DNA of 64,000 nucleotides. It comes from an endosymbiont of Escarpia spicata. GTDB lineage: Bacteria > Pseudomonadota > Gammaproteobacteria > Chromatiales > Chromatiaceae. The position numbers and the translations under genes are program-made. Every line of letters starts with the position of its first letter. The first letter of the stretch is position 1. This document shows positions 54,901-62,637 of the stretch, piece after piece. Location of the stretch: positions 434,001-498,000 of the forward strand of contig QFXE01000005.1 of assembly GCA_003349915.1 (NCBI GenBank). The letters are read 5' to 3'. The notes below the pieces were generated by a model. The model saw only the letters and a list, made by a program, of their open reading frames with translations, did no database searches and was not told the DNA's origin.

Positions 54901-55806
54901 GCCACTACCATTGTTGATCAGCAGGCGAAGACCCTCTCCCCCACCAGCCAGAATCAGGTCCGGATCCCCGTCGCCATTGATATCGGTAATCAGGACATCG
55001 AGACTCGTATCAAGCAAAACGGGTAGACGGAGGGCGGTCTCATCGCTGAAGACCCCCAATCCGTTGTTCACCAGCAATCGATTTTGGGTGCCCTGGTTCG
55101 CGATCAGGAGATCCGGCGTGCCATCCCCATTCAGGTCCGCGACCTCCAGGTCAAAACTGGGATCCGCGTCAGCGGGAAGCCGCAGCGTGGATTCATCGGC
55201 GAAGTTCCCGCTGCCGTCGTTGATCAGGATCCGATTCCGGCCATCCCTGTTGGCCACCACCATATCCAGATCATCATCCCCATCCAGATCCCGCAGCTTG
55301 ACTGCCATACTTTGAGCGGAATCGAATGGCAGGCGGAAAAGACTCTCATCGGCAAATGTCCCTGTCCCGTCATTGATGAAGACCCTGTTTTGCCCAAAGA
55401 CGCTGGCCAGCGCCAGATCCAGGTCGCCATCCCCATCCACGTCACCGAAATCAGCATCTATCAAGGTATCATCAAGGACTGGCAGGCGGGAACTGGTCTG
55501 GTCGTCAAAAGCACCGCTGCCACCGTTGATAAGCAGACGGCTCTGACCACTGTTGTTTACGAGAAGATCGGAATCACCGTCGCCATCGATATCAGCAACA
55601 GTTTGGCTGTAGCTGTTGTCCGTTGCCGCAGGCAGGCGTAAAACAGTTTGGTCGGTGAAAGCGGAGAAGGCGGGGGAAACGATGAAACAGGTAAGGAGAA
55701 AAAAGATAAACCGAAACGTCACCTCCAAAGAGTTCAATGTGACTCTCCGGACGAAACCACCGGCGTCTTTACGCCAGTTCTGCCCGCCTTTCTGTAAGCG
55801 TTGCAC
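48901..55806 (-). CDS. Giant VCBS/Ig-like/RHS-YD repeat protein
   Basis: 2,301 aa. A signal-like hydrophobic segment (FIFFLLTCFIVSPAFSA, about residues 33-49) is followed by seven VCBS/FG-GAP repeats (DIDGDGDSDLL type) to about 390. Ig-like domains run to about 800, and a long YD-repeat shell covers about 1000-2020. The RHS core RARYYDPTSGRFISMDP lies near 2085. The variable C-terminal domain after VDPTGEF is about 180 aa, helical and Lys-rich, and not one I recognise. The start is uncertain: GTG 55806 is the longest. RHS proteins often deliver C-terminal toxins, but no immunity gene follows (66 bp to the next gene). Confidence 0.88.
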   Translation of the reverse strand: MQRLQKGGQNWRKDAGGFVRRVTLNSLEVTFRFIFFLLTCFIVSPAFSAFTDQTVLRLPAATDNSYSQTVADIDGDGDSDLLVNNSGQSRLLINGGSGAFDDQTSSRLPVLDDTLIDADFGDVDGDGDLDLALASVFGQNRVFINDGTGTFADESLFRLPFDSAQSMAVKLRDLDGDDDLDMVVANRDGRNRILINDGSGNFADESTLRLPADADPSFDLEVADLNGDGTPDLLIANQGTQNRLLVNNGLGVFSDETALRLPVLLDTSLDVLITDINGDGDPDLILAGGGEGLRLLINNGSGVFNDDSGARLPALSDYVVKVNVADADYDGDDDLILANLGQDRLLLNDGTGLFSDGTGAQLPVDTSRTFSLQPQDVENDFDADLQQASPQDQNRLLINEIPFPRTRITITPDYIEAGDTVTVTEQTFDEDGVASVVLTINGIPVPLVGGVGLYVPPAAGDYTALIASEDSLGNLGTRSRDFHVFTQDTVDPTVVMTATPATVLQGESVAIHVEATDDRTVADLALEVDGAPHPLDVNGNATYVSVVLGPHNAVATAHDAAGNEGTDSVVINVLADTEAPTVGVTALPDPVDLLNPVTISVNAADNVAVSERTAKVTGPGDPGGLDLTLDAAGEATYIAYQPGTYVVDVSARDPAGNVSTSSTSFEAVGIPDTTPPAVTLTIDPYTVALGESVMLTVIATDDVGVAERILEINGTPVPLDAGGSAVYTPPVLGIYNAVAVARDATGNESMALDAFQAVDPASDTTAPVVTITSPAEEEPLSGFVNIDGTVEDDTLVEYTLAWAPLDSSDFTHFHTGYSTVTDGNLGVLDTTMMEAGFYQVRLTATDINGLTTTLQHELNVTAEFQLGLFSVNYQDKNINVGRFPITVNRTYDSRRRNMPGDFGYGWYLTLTQAELVANRPAGEAWYQSSTGGFLTTYYLTPTRPHLVTIKFGEDEKHQFSARPNPDQQTLFPIQFLNSVDYEAIGDAKGTLSAGGTTPDLVVGGGIPGPHEIYDYDFDIYNPTIFTYTSPDGYIYRFQNETKASVHYKLTSVTDPSGLTVTITDNGFTRSDGLSVSFVRDAQGRITSITDPNGNDITYEYDTNGDLLAQTDGETNRTEYVYDGGHYLTETVDPLGRTTQRQEYDANGRLIAITDGNGNRVEMEYDIDNNTQILRDRRGNPTIYEYDSRGNVTHETNFPVINGTVQAVETVRAYDADSQMTSETLPDGTLNTFTYDVRGNITGEVRDSGGLNLTHSYTYDDAGRMLSHTDARGNAKSWVYDAQGKLITRSDRIGYAWLNIYDGAGNRIRETGPLGNYTLIEYNVQGGVTAKERYNSSDVRLRRMEYTYDANGNKLSQTVIVSIGGTPTAATTTYTYNANSQLLTQTDPLGHVTRMEYDAVGNRITEIDGLGERTEYTYNVLGKVTRIDYPDGTVSVYGYDVDYNRDAVTDLNGNTVTYLYDASNRIIHVGYPDGSNRVKHYDSAGNLVAEIDEAGNRTDHAYDSTGRRSSTTQPLVYDAVAGANAHPVTVYEYDANGNRTAVVDANGNRTEFTFDAENHKTLTLYPDGNTATSVYNPAGKETRSTDPMGLTTEYEYDALNRLVMSSLPPPMAGDPRSDTLFGFNEAGNLVSQTDANGHTTLYTYDLAGNRTSRTLPGGESESFTYDAADRLVGHTDFNGNLTAFGSDERGRRITTLYHDGSSLLVTYNGMGERLSVVDSRGATSFDYDTRNRLVRRADPDGLTLDYAYTVINRLASVTTSGGRTTSHSYDALGRLFSTAAADSGLTDFGYDPVGNLVLLEQANGTSTEYAYNSRNQLTSLHDRYSDDNIISAYVYTLDGNGLRTRIDELMGNAVDYVYDDNSRLIRETRAGANAYDHQYSYDAVGNRTEVDKDGTVTAYTYNVNDRMTSAGAATYSYDANGNLTGTSEAGDTSSFEYNAADRMVRAIVPGGAVTDYVYDGDGIRVSRTDASGTTRYLVDGRNQTGVAQVIEELDGGGTLQVSYTYGMDLLSQDRGGAVSYYHADGLGSVRGLTNGIETLTDTYLYDAYGNEVAATGSTVNSYRFVGEQYDPNIGFYYLRARYYDPTSGRFISMDPAAGDPQSPISLHRYLYANGNPVNYVDPTGEFTLAEMMIVQGIRMDLMKATVPHQVRFFLRATMIAECILKPAYTKFSKAIEMMGNDVNGGISLMVASRKEIAAGYKALLSAGKDMFKSIVDDLKPDWYKTLEDISAKIDALKKSKLVVALGLTDKINELVDYHKKVDEATKATVTAYEAAARGDVSAACVGLKSVDMIWTMTEVPDP

Positions 55807-56663
55807 TGCTCAAGCCCTCAACTCGAAGCAGCGATTCAGCTGAAAGGATTCAGCTGAACAACATCGGATAACGCAGACTTAACGCCCGATAGACCGTCGT
55901 CATACACAGCGATCATCAGTTATTACCTCCCCATGTGCCAATCCAGCACTTACTCGATTCTGTCGAGCAAAAATAAGGAGGAGCCGTCCACTGAGAACTC
56001 CTTTTCTATTTTTTCCTGTCTGTATTTCAGCAAGGAAAACGTTACGGCTCACTCATTCAATTATTCACCGTCCTCTATAAATTTATAAGCAAATATTGTG
56101 CCGCCAACCATAGAATCTTGCGCTGACTGATATAGATACAGCCAATAACATTACTTTTTATAGGCTTTTCTGATGGTTAGGAAGTAGTCTCTTAAATATT
56201 CGCCGACCAAAAAGAGACTCATCGATTTTTCGGGCGAGGGCAACTAATCTCATTCCAGTCTCAGCCTGAGAAAAACAGCCCTGTATAACCCTTTGTTTTA
56301 TGTGTAAATTACCTGGAGAATTTGCGGACAAAAAAAGTGTCGGAAATATTTACAGTTTTCCACACTCTATTAATCGTTAAATAACTAATCTGGCAGGATA
56401 AAAAGCACAATCTGTTGACGTGCATCAATAAAGAAGCATTAACCCCAGCATAAAGAAATAATTTTTATTTGTTTTTCAATTGACTATGAAGATTTGAAGT
56501 TTTTTCCGATTAGGCTGGAGATTCCAGCCAGTGGTGTCGGAATTACTTACAAAAGAATGGGGTTCCCTTGAGGGCTGAATCTAGAATCAGGGTAGGAGCG
56601 ACACCCCGCCGCGATGACTCCGTAGATTAGGTAAATCGCGGCGGGGCGCCGCTCCTACAAAAA
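55807..56663. other. AT-rich gene-free region with one REP-like element
   Basis: About 850 bp between the RHS gene and the lipoprotein gene. Both genes point left, so it must hold the RHS promoter. Roughly 55980-56520 is clearly more AT-rich than the surroundings. I see no credible gene or RNA. A palindromic element at 56592-56658 closes the gap. Confidence 0.6.
56592..56658. repeat. REP-like palindrome, GTAGGAGCG ends and CGCGGCGGGG stem
   Basis: 67 bp. Outer arms GTAGGAGCG and CGCTCCTAC and inner arms CCCCGCCGCGAT and ATCGCGGCGGGG surround a 19-nt loop. It lies just after the stop of the lipoprotein gene and could form a transcript-end hairpin. It shares termini with the element at 12421-12480. 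Confidence 0.85.
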
Positions 56664-57044
56664 CTATTCCACTTGTTCCGCTGCGCGAAGTGAGTGCAGT
56701 GCCTGGTGATCGATATCACCCGGCAGCTCCTCGGGACGATTGTTGTAGATATCCCAGAACGCCGACGACGACAGCCAGCCCTTTCCCGGCAGGAAGACCT
56801 TGCGTCCTTCCGCATCGACAGTGAACTTTGTCGGTTCTGCCGGGACAGCAGGTTTTGCCTCAACCTCGACAGCCTGGCCGGCTGAATCCTCTTGCTTCGC
56901 TTCCATGGCGGGATCCGGCACATTTCGTACCCTTGGCACGGCGGACTCTGCCGGTAGCTGAGACCTATCCTCCGGTGGATCCTCTCCGCAGGCAGAGAGG
57001 AATAAGGCAAAAAAACAGATGATGGGGAGTCTGGCATTTTTCAC
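56664..57044 (-). CDS. Small lipoprotein of unknown function
   Basis: 126 aa with a lipoprotein signal: basic start MKNARLP, a hydrophobic core and lipobox LSAC (Cys near residue 19). The mature part is Pro/Glu/Ala-rich to about residue 75. A small folded-looking segment follows (KVFLPGKGWLSSSAFWDIYNN). The Asp after the lipobox Cys+1 position is not present (Gly-Glu), so outer-membrane sorting is likely. No family recognised. Confidence 0.8.
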   Translation of the reverse strand: MKNARLPIICFFALFLSACGEDPPEDRSQLPAESAVPRVRNVPDPAMEAKQEDSAGQAVEVEAKPAVPAEPTKFTVDAEGRKVFLPGKGWLSSSAFWDIYNNRPEELPGDIDHQALHSLRAAEQVE

Positions 57045-57145
57045 CGAAGGGCCTCTCTTTGCAGTTGTAGCGACGAGTAATCTGGCTGAAAACCAACGGC
57101 GGAGCGGCGTTTGCCGCTCCGTGCAAGGGGGACTCGGAAGAGGGT

Positions 57146-57901
57146 TCAGGCAGTATGCTTGCGGCGGCGAATGCTACCCAGCCCAAGGAGGCCGGCGCCA
57201 AACAATAGGAGAACCGAAGGCTCTGGAGCCGGAATCGATGATCTAGTCAGAGACCCGGAGAAAAAGATCTGATCCGGGGAAGTATCATCCGCCTGCGTAA
57301 GATAAAAACCACCCACAGGTGGGGCATCGGTCATCAGCACCAGTTCGATGAACGCCTGCTCACCCACAGCAAGAGTGAAGTCCCAACCCATGGCCATGGA
57401 GACATCATCCGGTGGTGTGAGGGTTTGATCATCGTTCCAATCATAGAACACCTGATTATCCAGAAACACATCCCCCGGGTACGACGGACTGTAACTATTC
57501 TCAATATTCCAGTAGATATCGCCGATATATGGCACACCTGCAGATCCATCGGTGGATGAACCCCAACCAGGCTCGTCGATCTCCCAGGACTGACCAGCCA
57601 CCGGTGCCCCGGTAGCCCACCCGGTTTCGTTGAAAGGCGAATTAATCGCCTGGTCAATCTCATGGTCAAACCAAGCGCCGAAGAAGTGATCCCCGGTTCC
57701 GGTAATGGTTGCCGTAACTATACCCAGTCCCGTAACCACATCGAATCCACTGACATCAACACCAGCAGGCACGGCTGCAGCGCTGAAAGTCCCATCGACA
57801 TTGAAAGCGAAGTCTTTCAGATCAACCTCTGCATGGGAGGAAAAGGCAGCCAACCCCAGAACCGAAGCCATAATCCATGCGGAATATCTATGTTTCATCA
57901 T
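57146..57901 (-). CDS. PEP-CTERM sorted exported protein
   Basis: 251 aa with a signal peptide (YSAWIMASVLGLAAFSSHA). The middle is acidic, aromatic and Asp/Gly-rich. A classic PEP-CTERM tail ends it: PEP at about 224-226, a hydrophobic helix (SVLLLFGAGLLGLGS) and basic IRRRK. Such proteins are processed by an exosortase (EpsH/XrtA type) and usually go to the surface or exopolysaccharide matrix. No exosortase gene is in the window, so one is expected elsewhere. The product itself is not recognised. Confidence 0.9.
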   Translation of the reverse strand: MMKHRYSAWIMASVLGLAAFSSHAEVDLKDFAFNVDGTFSAAAVPAGVDVSGFDVVTGLGIVTATITGTGDHFFGAWFDHEIDQAINSPFNETGWATGAPVAGQSWEIDEPGWGSSTDGSAGVPYIGDIYWNIENSYSPSYPGDVFLDNQVFYDWNDDQTLTPPDDVSMAMGWDFTLAVGEQAFIELVLMTDAPPVGGFYLTQADDTSPDQIFFSGSLTRSSIPAPEPSVLLLFGAGLLGLGSIRRRKHTA

Positions 57902-58088
57902 CTTATTTTCGCCTCCCGACGCTGGATATATATGTTATGCACTAGATAATCAGTTCATAGCAAGATTTGAACCAGGTGTTTTCGATGCGCGCTTAACTTT
58001 TTGTATTTTTTAATGATTTAACAAAAAATAGGATTATTTATCTTATCCCGCCTCCAGCCAAAATCACGATTTGTAAAATATTCCGACA

Positions 58089-58371
58089 AAAAGATAGGTT
58101 AAAGGCTAAAGGTCAAAGGAGGCCGTGATATCGGGAAGGGGGGACTTAGTCGTTACTGCTTTCTGGAAGATAGTGTTTGCTTCCCAATAACTCTGAGTGC
58201 GTAGGCCCGATCAAGCGCAGCGGATCGGGCATTCAGGCATTGATGAACGATTGAAGCTGCCGGTTCCGCTACGCTTGAACCAGCCTACATACAACCAACG
58301 ACAGCCATGACAGAGTCCGGCCTATCTATTGGCACGACCTCCTTTGACCTTTAGCCTTTAACCTATCTTTT
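58089..58371. repeat. Nested mobile-like repeat: 34-bp perfect terminal inverted repeats around a REP
   Basis: Terminal arms 58089-58122 and 58338-58371 are perfect inverted repeats of 34 bp, and pairing continues outside-in for four of the next five bases. Between them lies a GTAGGCCCGATC...GAACCAGCCTAC double palindrome (58201-58290) like that at 15743-15820. The right arm ends on the first base of the pentapeptide gene's stop codon triplet. There is no coding potential inside, so it would be a non-autonomous element if mobile. Confidence 0.85.
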
Positions 58372-59072
58372 CACCTAAGATTCTGCTTATAAGACGGTAT
58401 ATCGGCATTCAATGCCTTGGAAAAGTTGGAGAAGTCCATGGTCACCGAGGCCAGTTCGACGCCTGCGAAGTTGGTATTGGTGACATCGGCACTGCGCATC
58501 ACGGTGCCCCCCATCACCGCATGAGAGAGATCGGCACCGGAAAGATTGACATTTCTCATCACACAATCCTCGGCGGAGATATTGCGCAGATGAGCACCAC
58601 TCAGGTTGGCCTTGATGAAGAGCGCATCATGGGCCACGCTGCCTGATAGATTGGCCTCCTGAAAATCAGCATCACACATATCCGCACGGCTCAGGTCGGC
58701 ACCTGACAGGTTGGCCCCGCGAAACATCCCGTTGCGCAGGTCAGCACCTCTCAGATCGGCGCCGGTGAGATCGGCCCCTTCCAGCACCGCCGCATTGGCG
58801 CGGACATTACTACCGAAACGCGCCTGAATCAGATTTGCATCCTTCAGACTCGCGCCACTCATATGTGCATTATTGAATGTTGCACCCTGCAGATCGGCAC
58901 CACTCAGATCAGCATCGACCAGCTCAGAAGAGTTGAATCGCACACCCCGCAGATCCCTGTTTCTCAAATCTGCCGCCTCCAGATCCATCTCCCGCAAGTC
59001 TGCACCGGCCAGCGTTTCGAGTTCGAGACTGGCAATCACTTCACCCGACACTTTATTTTTGATTTCCAGCAT
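58371..59072 (-). CDS. Pentapeptide-repeat protein
   Basis: About 233 aa composed almost wholly of A(D/N)LXX pentapeptides from residue 20 to 220 (ADLREMDLEAADLRNRDLRG...). This predicts a right-handed quadrilateral beta-helix. ATG 59072 (MLEIKNKVSG) is preceded by GGAG at 6 nt; ATGs further up would add nine residues. The family includes gyrase-protecting proteins, but most members have no known function and nothing here points to one. It is divergent from the RND permease. Confidence 0.9.
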   Translation of the reverse strand: MLEIKNKVSGEVIASLELETLAGADLREMDLEAADLRNRDLRGVRFNSSELVDADLSGADLQGATFNNAHMSGASLKDANLIQARFGSNVRANAAVLEGADLTGADLRGADLRNGMFRGANLSGADLSRADMCDADFQEANLSGSVAHDALFIKANLSGAHLRNISAEDCVMRNVNLSGADLSHAVMGGTVMRSADVTNTNFAGVELASVTMDFSNFSKALNADIPSYKQNLR

Positions 59073-59248
59073 TTTTTTCTCCATTTTTTGCCGCATCACT
59101 GTTTTTTCTAATTGGAAGCATAGTCCCAGCCTCTACCCTCTGGAAGACTTTATCCATTCAAGATGATCATGATCAACAGAAGAAGGCTATCAACAACTAT
59201 ACTTTTCCGTAGATAGTGCGTTTTTTCGCAGTCTGTGGAAAGTCGTCA

Positions 59249-60922
59249 ATGACAAAAAAAACATCACCCAGATTTCGATCGCGTCGACCGGCTCTTAACC
59301 ATGCCGCGCTGCCCCATAAGGTTGAGCTGCCACTGGGTATGGCGGGTAATATAGCCCGCACATTCATCGACTCTCCCCTCTCCCCCCTGTTTCTGCTTGC
59401 CTGCCTCTTCACCGGCATCCTGGGCCTGATCTTCACGCCGCGGCAGGAGGATCCCGAGATCCTGGTGCCGATGATCGATGTCTTCGTCAGTTACCCCGGC
59501 GCCTCCTCGGATCAGGTCGCCAGCCTGGCTACCGATCCACTTGAACGAATGATGAGCGAGATCCCCGGCACCAAGCATATCTACTCTGCCAGCGAACGTG
59601 AGCGGGCCATCGTCACCGTCCGATTCAAGGTCGGGGAGAAGCTAGGCCCCTCTATCGTCAAGGTGCACGACAAGATCCAGTCAAATCTCGACAAGATGCC
59701 CCCCGGCGTGGCGATGCCGCTGGTAAAACCCAAAGGCATCGATGACGTTCCGGTGGTTACAGTTACCCTCTGGTCGGAGGAGATGAGAGGCGTCAATCTG
59801 CGCGCCCTCGCCTTCGATGTGCTGCAGCGTCTGAAGGAGGTGCCCGATACGGGACAGGGTTTCGTAGTCGGCGGACAGGCGCGTCAGGTACGCATCGAGG
59901 TACTGCCGGAGCGGCTTGCGGGTCACGGCATCAGCATGGACTCAGTGGCCAACACAATCCGCACCGCCAACATCGAGCAGAGCTCCGGCTCGTTGGAGAT
60001 CAGCGATACCCACTATAGAGTTACCGCCGGTCAATTCCTCAAAAATGCCGCAGATGTGGCAAAACTGGTGGTAGGCAGCCATTTCGGCAAGCCCGTCTAT
60101 GTCCATGATGTGGCGAATGTGTTCGATGACGCAGAAGAGACCCAACGCATGGTCAGCTTCATCAGTGGCACCGCCTTGCCCGATGATGCAATCCACACTG
60201 AAGTCGCAGCCGCGGTCACCATCGCCGTTGCGAAAAAAGAGGGAACCAACGGTGTCGCCGTAGCTGATGCCCTGCTGGATAAATTGGAACGTCTCAAAGG
60301 TCGGCTGATCCCTACCAACGTCAACGCCGAGATCACCCGCAACTACGGCAAGACCGCCAATGACAAGGTCAACGAACTGCTCATCGCCCTGCTTGAAGCG
60401 ACTGTCGCAGTGAGCATCCTCAGCTGGCTGCTGATCGGCCGCCGCCCGGCGATGGTAGTCATCACCATCATACCGGTGGTCATCCTGATCACCATCTGGT
60501 CATCCTGGGTAATGGGTTACACCATCAACCGGGTAAGCCTCTTCGCCTTGATCTTCTCCATCGGCATCCTGGTGGACGACGCCACTGTAGTGGTGGAGAA
60601 CATCTTCCGACGCTGGCTGCACGACGATTCAACCAGTAAAGAGATCGCGATAGATGCAGTCCGCGAGGTGGGCAATCCCACGATCATCGCAACCCTGACA
60701 ATCCTCTCCGCCCTGCTACCGATGGGTTTCGTCAGCGGCATGATGGGTCCCTATATGTTTCCCATTCCCCTGTTCGGATCAGTGGCTATGATCTTCTCCC
60801 TCTTCGCCGCCTTTGTGTTCACCCCCTGGACCGCACGTCTGATGCGACCCAAACTCGATGCACTGAAGCGGGCGGAAGAAGATCCAGACCGCAATCGGCA
60901 AGCTCTACCGGCCTATCATTGA
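59249..60922 (+). pseudogene. RND efflux permease, N-terminal half, broken by frameshift
   Basis: First half of an RND (HAE1/AcrB-like) proton-driven inner-membrane transporter. It has TM1 near residue 45 and porter domains with YPGASSDQV and DPLERMMSEIPG. TM2-6 follow, including the proton-relay pair in TM4 (GILVDDATVVVENIFRR). It ends out of frame as EEDPDRNRQALPAYH. Coding continues in the next frame (IQTAIGKLYRPIIEPL), so a one-base insertion near 60880 splits the gene. ATG 59249 has GGAAAG upstream. No periplasmic adaptor or outer-membrane gene is adjacent. Confidence 0.85.
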
Positions 60923-60929
60923 ACCCCTG

Positions 60930-62570
60930 GTGCACAACCGACATCTGGCAAAGATTTTCCTGATCAGCATCATCATCGCCTTCTTCGCCGCCTGCTCCCT
61001 CTTCTATTTTAAAGCGGTGACGGTGAAGATGTTGCCGTTCGACAACAAACCGGAATTCAACGTCGTCATCAACATGCCCGAGGGCACCGCCCTGCCGGTC
61101 ACCGCCAACGTCACCCAGCGGTTGGCCCGGCATCTGAAGGGCATGCCAGAAGTTACCGCTCTGCAGACCTACATCGGCACCGCCTCCCCATTCAACTTCA
61201 ACGGCATGGTGCGCCACTACTACCTGCGCCAGGAACCCTGGCAGGCAGATATTCAGGTGATGCTGATCGACAAGGATGATCGAAAGCGCAGCAGCCACCA
61301 GATCGCCGAAGCAGCCCGGCGCCTGCTGACACCCTTCGCTCAAGAACTGAACGCCCGCATTTCGGTGGTCGAGATGCCCCCCGGCCCACCAGTACTGCAG
61401 ACCGTCGTGGCAGAAGTTTACGGTCCGGATGATCTCACCCGCAAGACCGTCTCAAAAGACCTGATAGAGATGTTCAAAGCGGCCCCCAATCTGGTGGACG
61501 TCGACTCCTACATCGCCGATGACTATAAACGTTGGCACTTTGCGGTGGATACCGAAAAAGCCACCCGCCGTGGCGTGCAGGTGGAAACCATCACCCGCAA
61601 CCTGGACATGGCCCTCGGCGGCTACAAGCTGGGCGATGTGAAACGGGGACACGAACTGGAGCCGACCTATCTGGTTATACAGTTGCCGCTGGCATCCCGC
61701 GCCGAACTGAACCGGTTGGCCAACCTGCCCATCGCCGGAGGAGAGGGCACGACCATTCCACTCTTCGAGCTGGGCAGATTTGAACTGATAGCGGAAGACC
61801 CGATCATTTATCACAAAGATCTGCGCCCAATGGAGTATGTGGTGGGCGAGATGGAGGGCAAACTCGGCGCACCACTCTACGGTATGCTCGCGGTGGAGGA
61901 TCAACTCAAACAGTATGAGACGCCGGATGGGGTTCAGATCAGCGGTACCATGACGGGGCCACCGCAGGACGATGCTGTTTCCGGCTTCGAATGGAGTGGC
62001 GAGTGGATCATCACCTATGAGACCTTCCGCGACCTCGGGCTTGCCTTCGCTGCGGCACTGGTGTTGATCTATATCCTGCTGGTATGGGAGTTCGGTAACT
62101 TCATCCAGCCGGTGATCATCATGGCGCCGATCCCGCTGACACTGATCGGCATCATCCCCGGACACTGGCTACTGGGCGCAGAGTTCACCGCCACCTCCAT
62201 GATCGGATTTATCGCACTGGCCGGTATCGGTGTGCGCAAGTCGATCCTGCTGGTGGACTTCGCCAAGAACGAAGTCCATCGCGGCGTGAGCATCAAAGAG
62301 GCGGTAATGATGGCAGGACAGATCCGCATGCGTCCGATCTGGGTAACCGATCTCACCATGATGGCCGGGGCCTTCGCCATCCTGTTCGATCCTATCTTCC
62401 AGGGCATGGCAATCTCGCTGCTGTTCGGCCCGATCATCGGCATCCCGATGACGTTGGCGGTCATCCCACTCGGCTGCATATCTGCAGGCAACGCCTTCTG
62501 TGCAGTGGATGACCAAGAAGCAACCAGCTGTGATCTGCCGGAAACGGAGGGTTTCGTAGAAAAGGAGTAG
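60930..62570 (+). pseudogene. RND efflux permease, C-terminal half, broken by frameshift
   Basis: Second half of the same RND transporter: TM7, the second porter region and TM8-12 with the conserved FIALAGIGVRKSILLVDFAKNE segment. The frame is readable from about 60880, before the GTG 60930 which is an internal codon, so independent initiation is unlikely. The two halves add up to about 1,110 aa, a normal RND length. All expected segments are present, so the break is the only visible defect and a sequencing error is possible. Confidence 0.85.
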
Positions 62571-62582
62571 TTTTCAGATGAT

Positions 62583-62608
62583 GCCGGATCCGCTGCGCTT
62601 GATCCAGC
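62583..62608. repeat. Short REP-like hairpin, GCCGGATC/GATCCAGC
   Basis: Arms GCCGGATC and GATCCAGC enclose CGCTGCGCTT, the same loop theme as at 15790-15820 and 58257-58290. It lies between two convergent genes and could act as a bidirectional transcript end. Confidence 0.5.
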
Positions 62609-62637
62609 CGACGTTCCTGCCGCCTGTCACCATTTAT

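Noticed and set aside
60866-60930. Two separate RND half-proteins or programmed frameshift
   Set aside because: The downstream GTG is an internal codon of a continuous RND segment, there is no ribosome site, and no slippery sequence is visible. A simple one-base insertion explains it.
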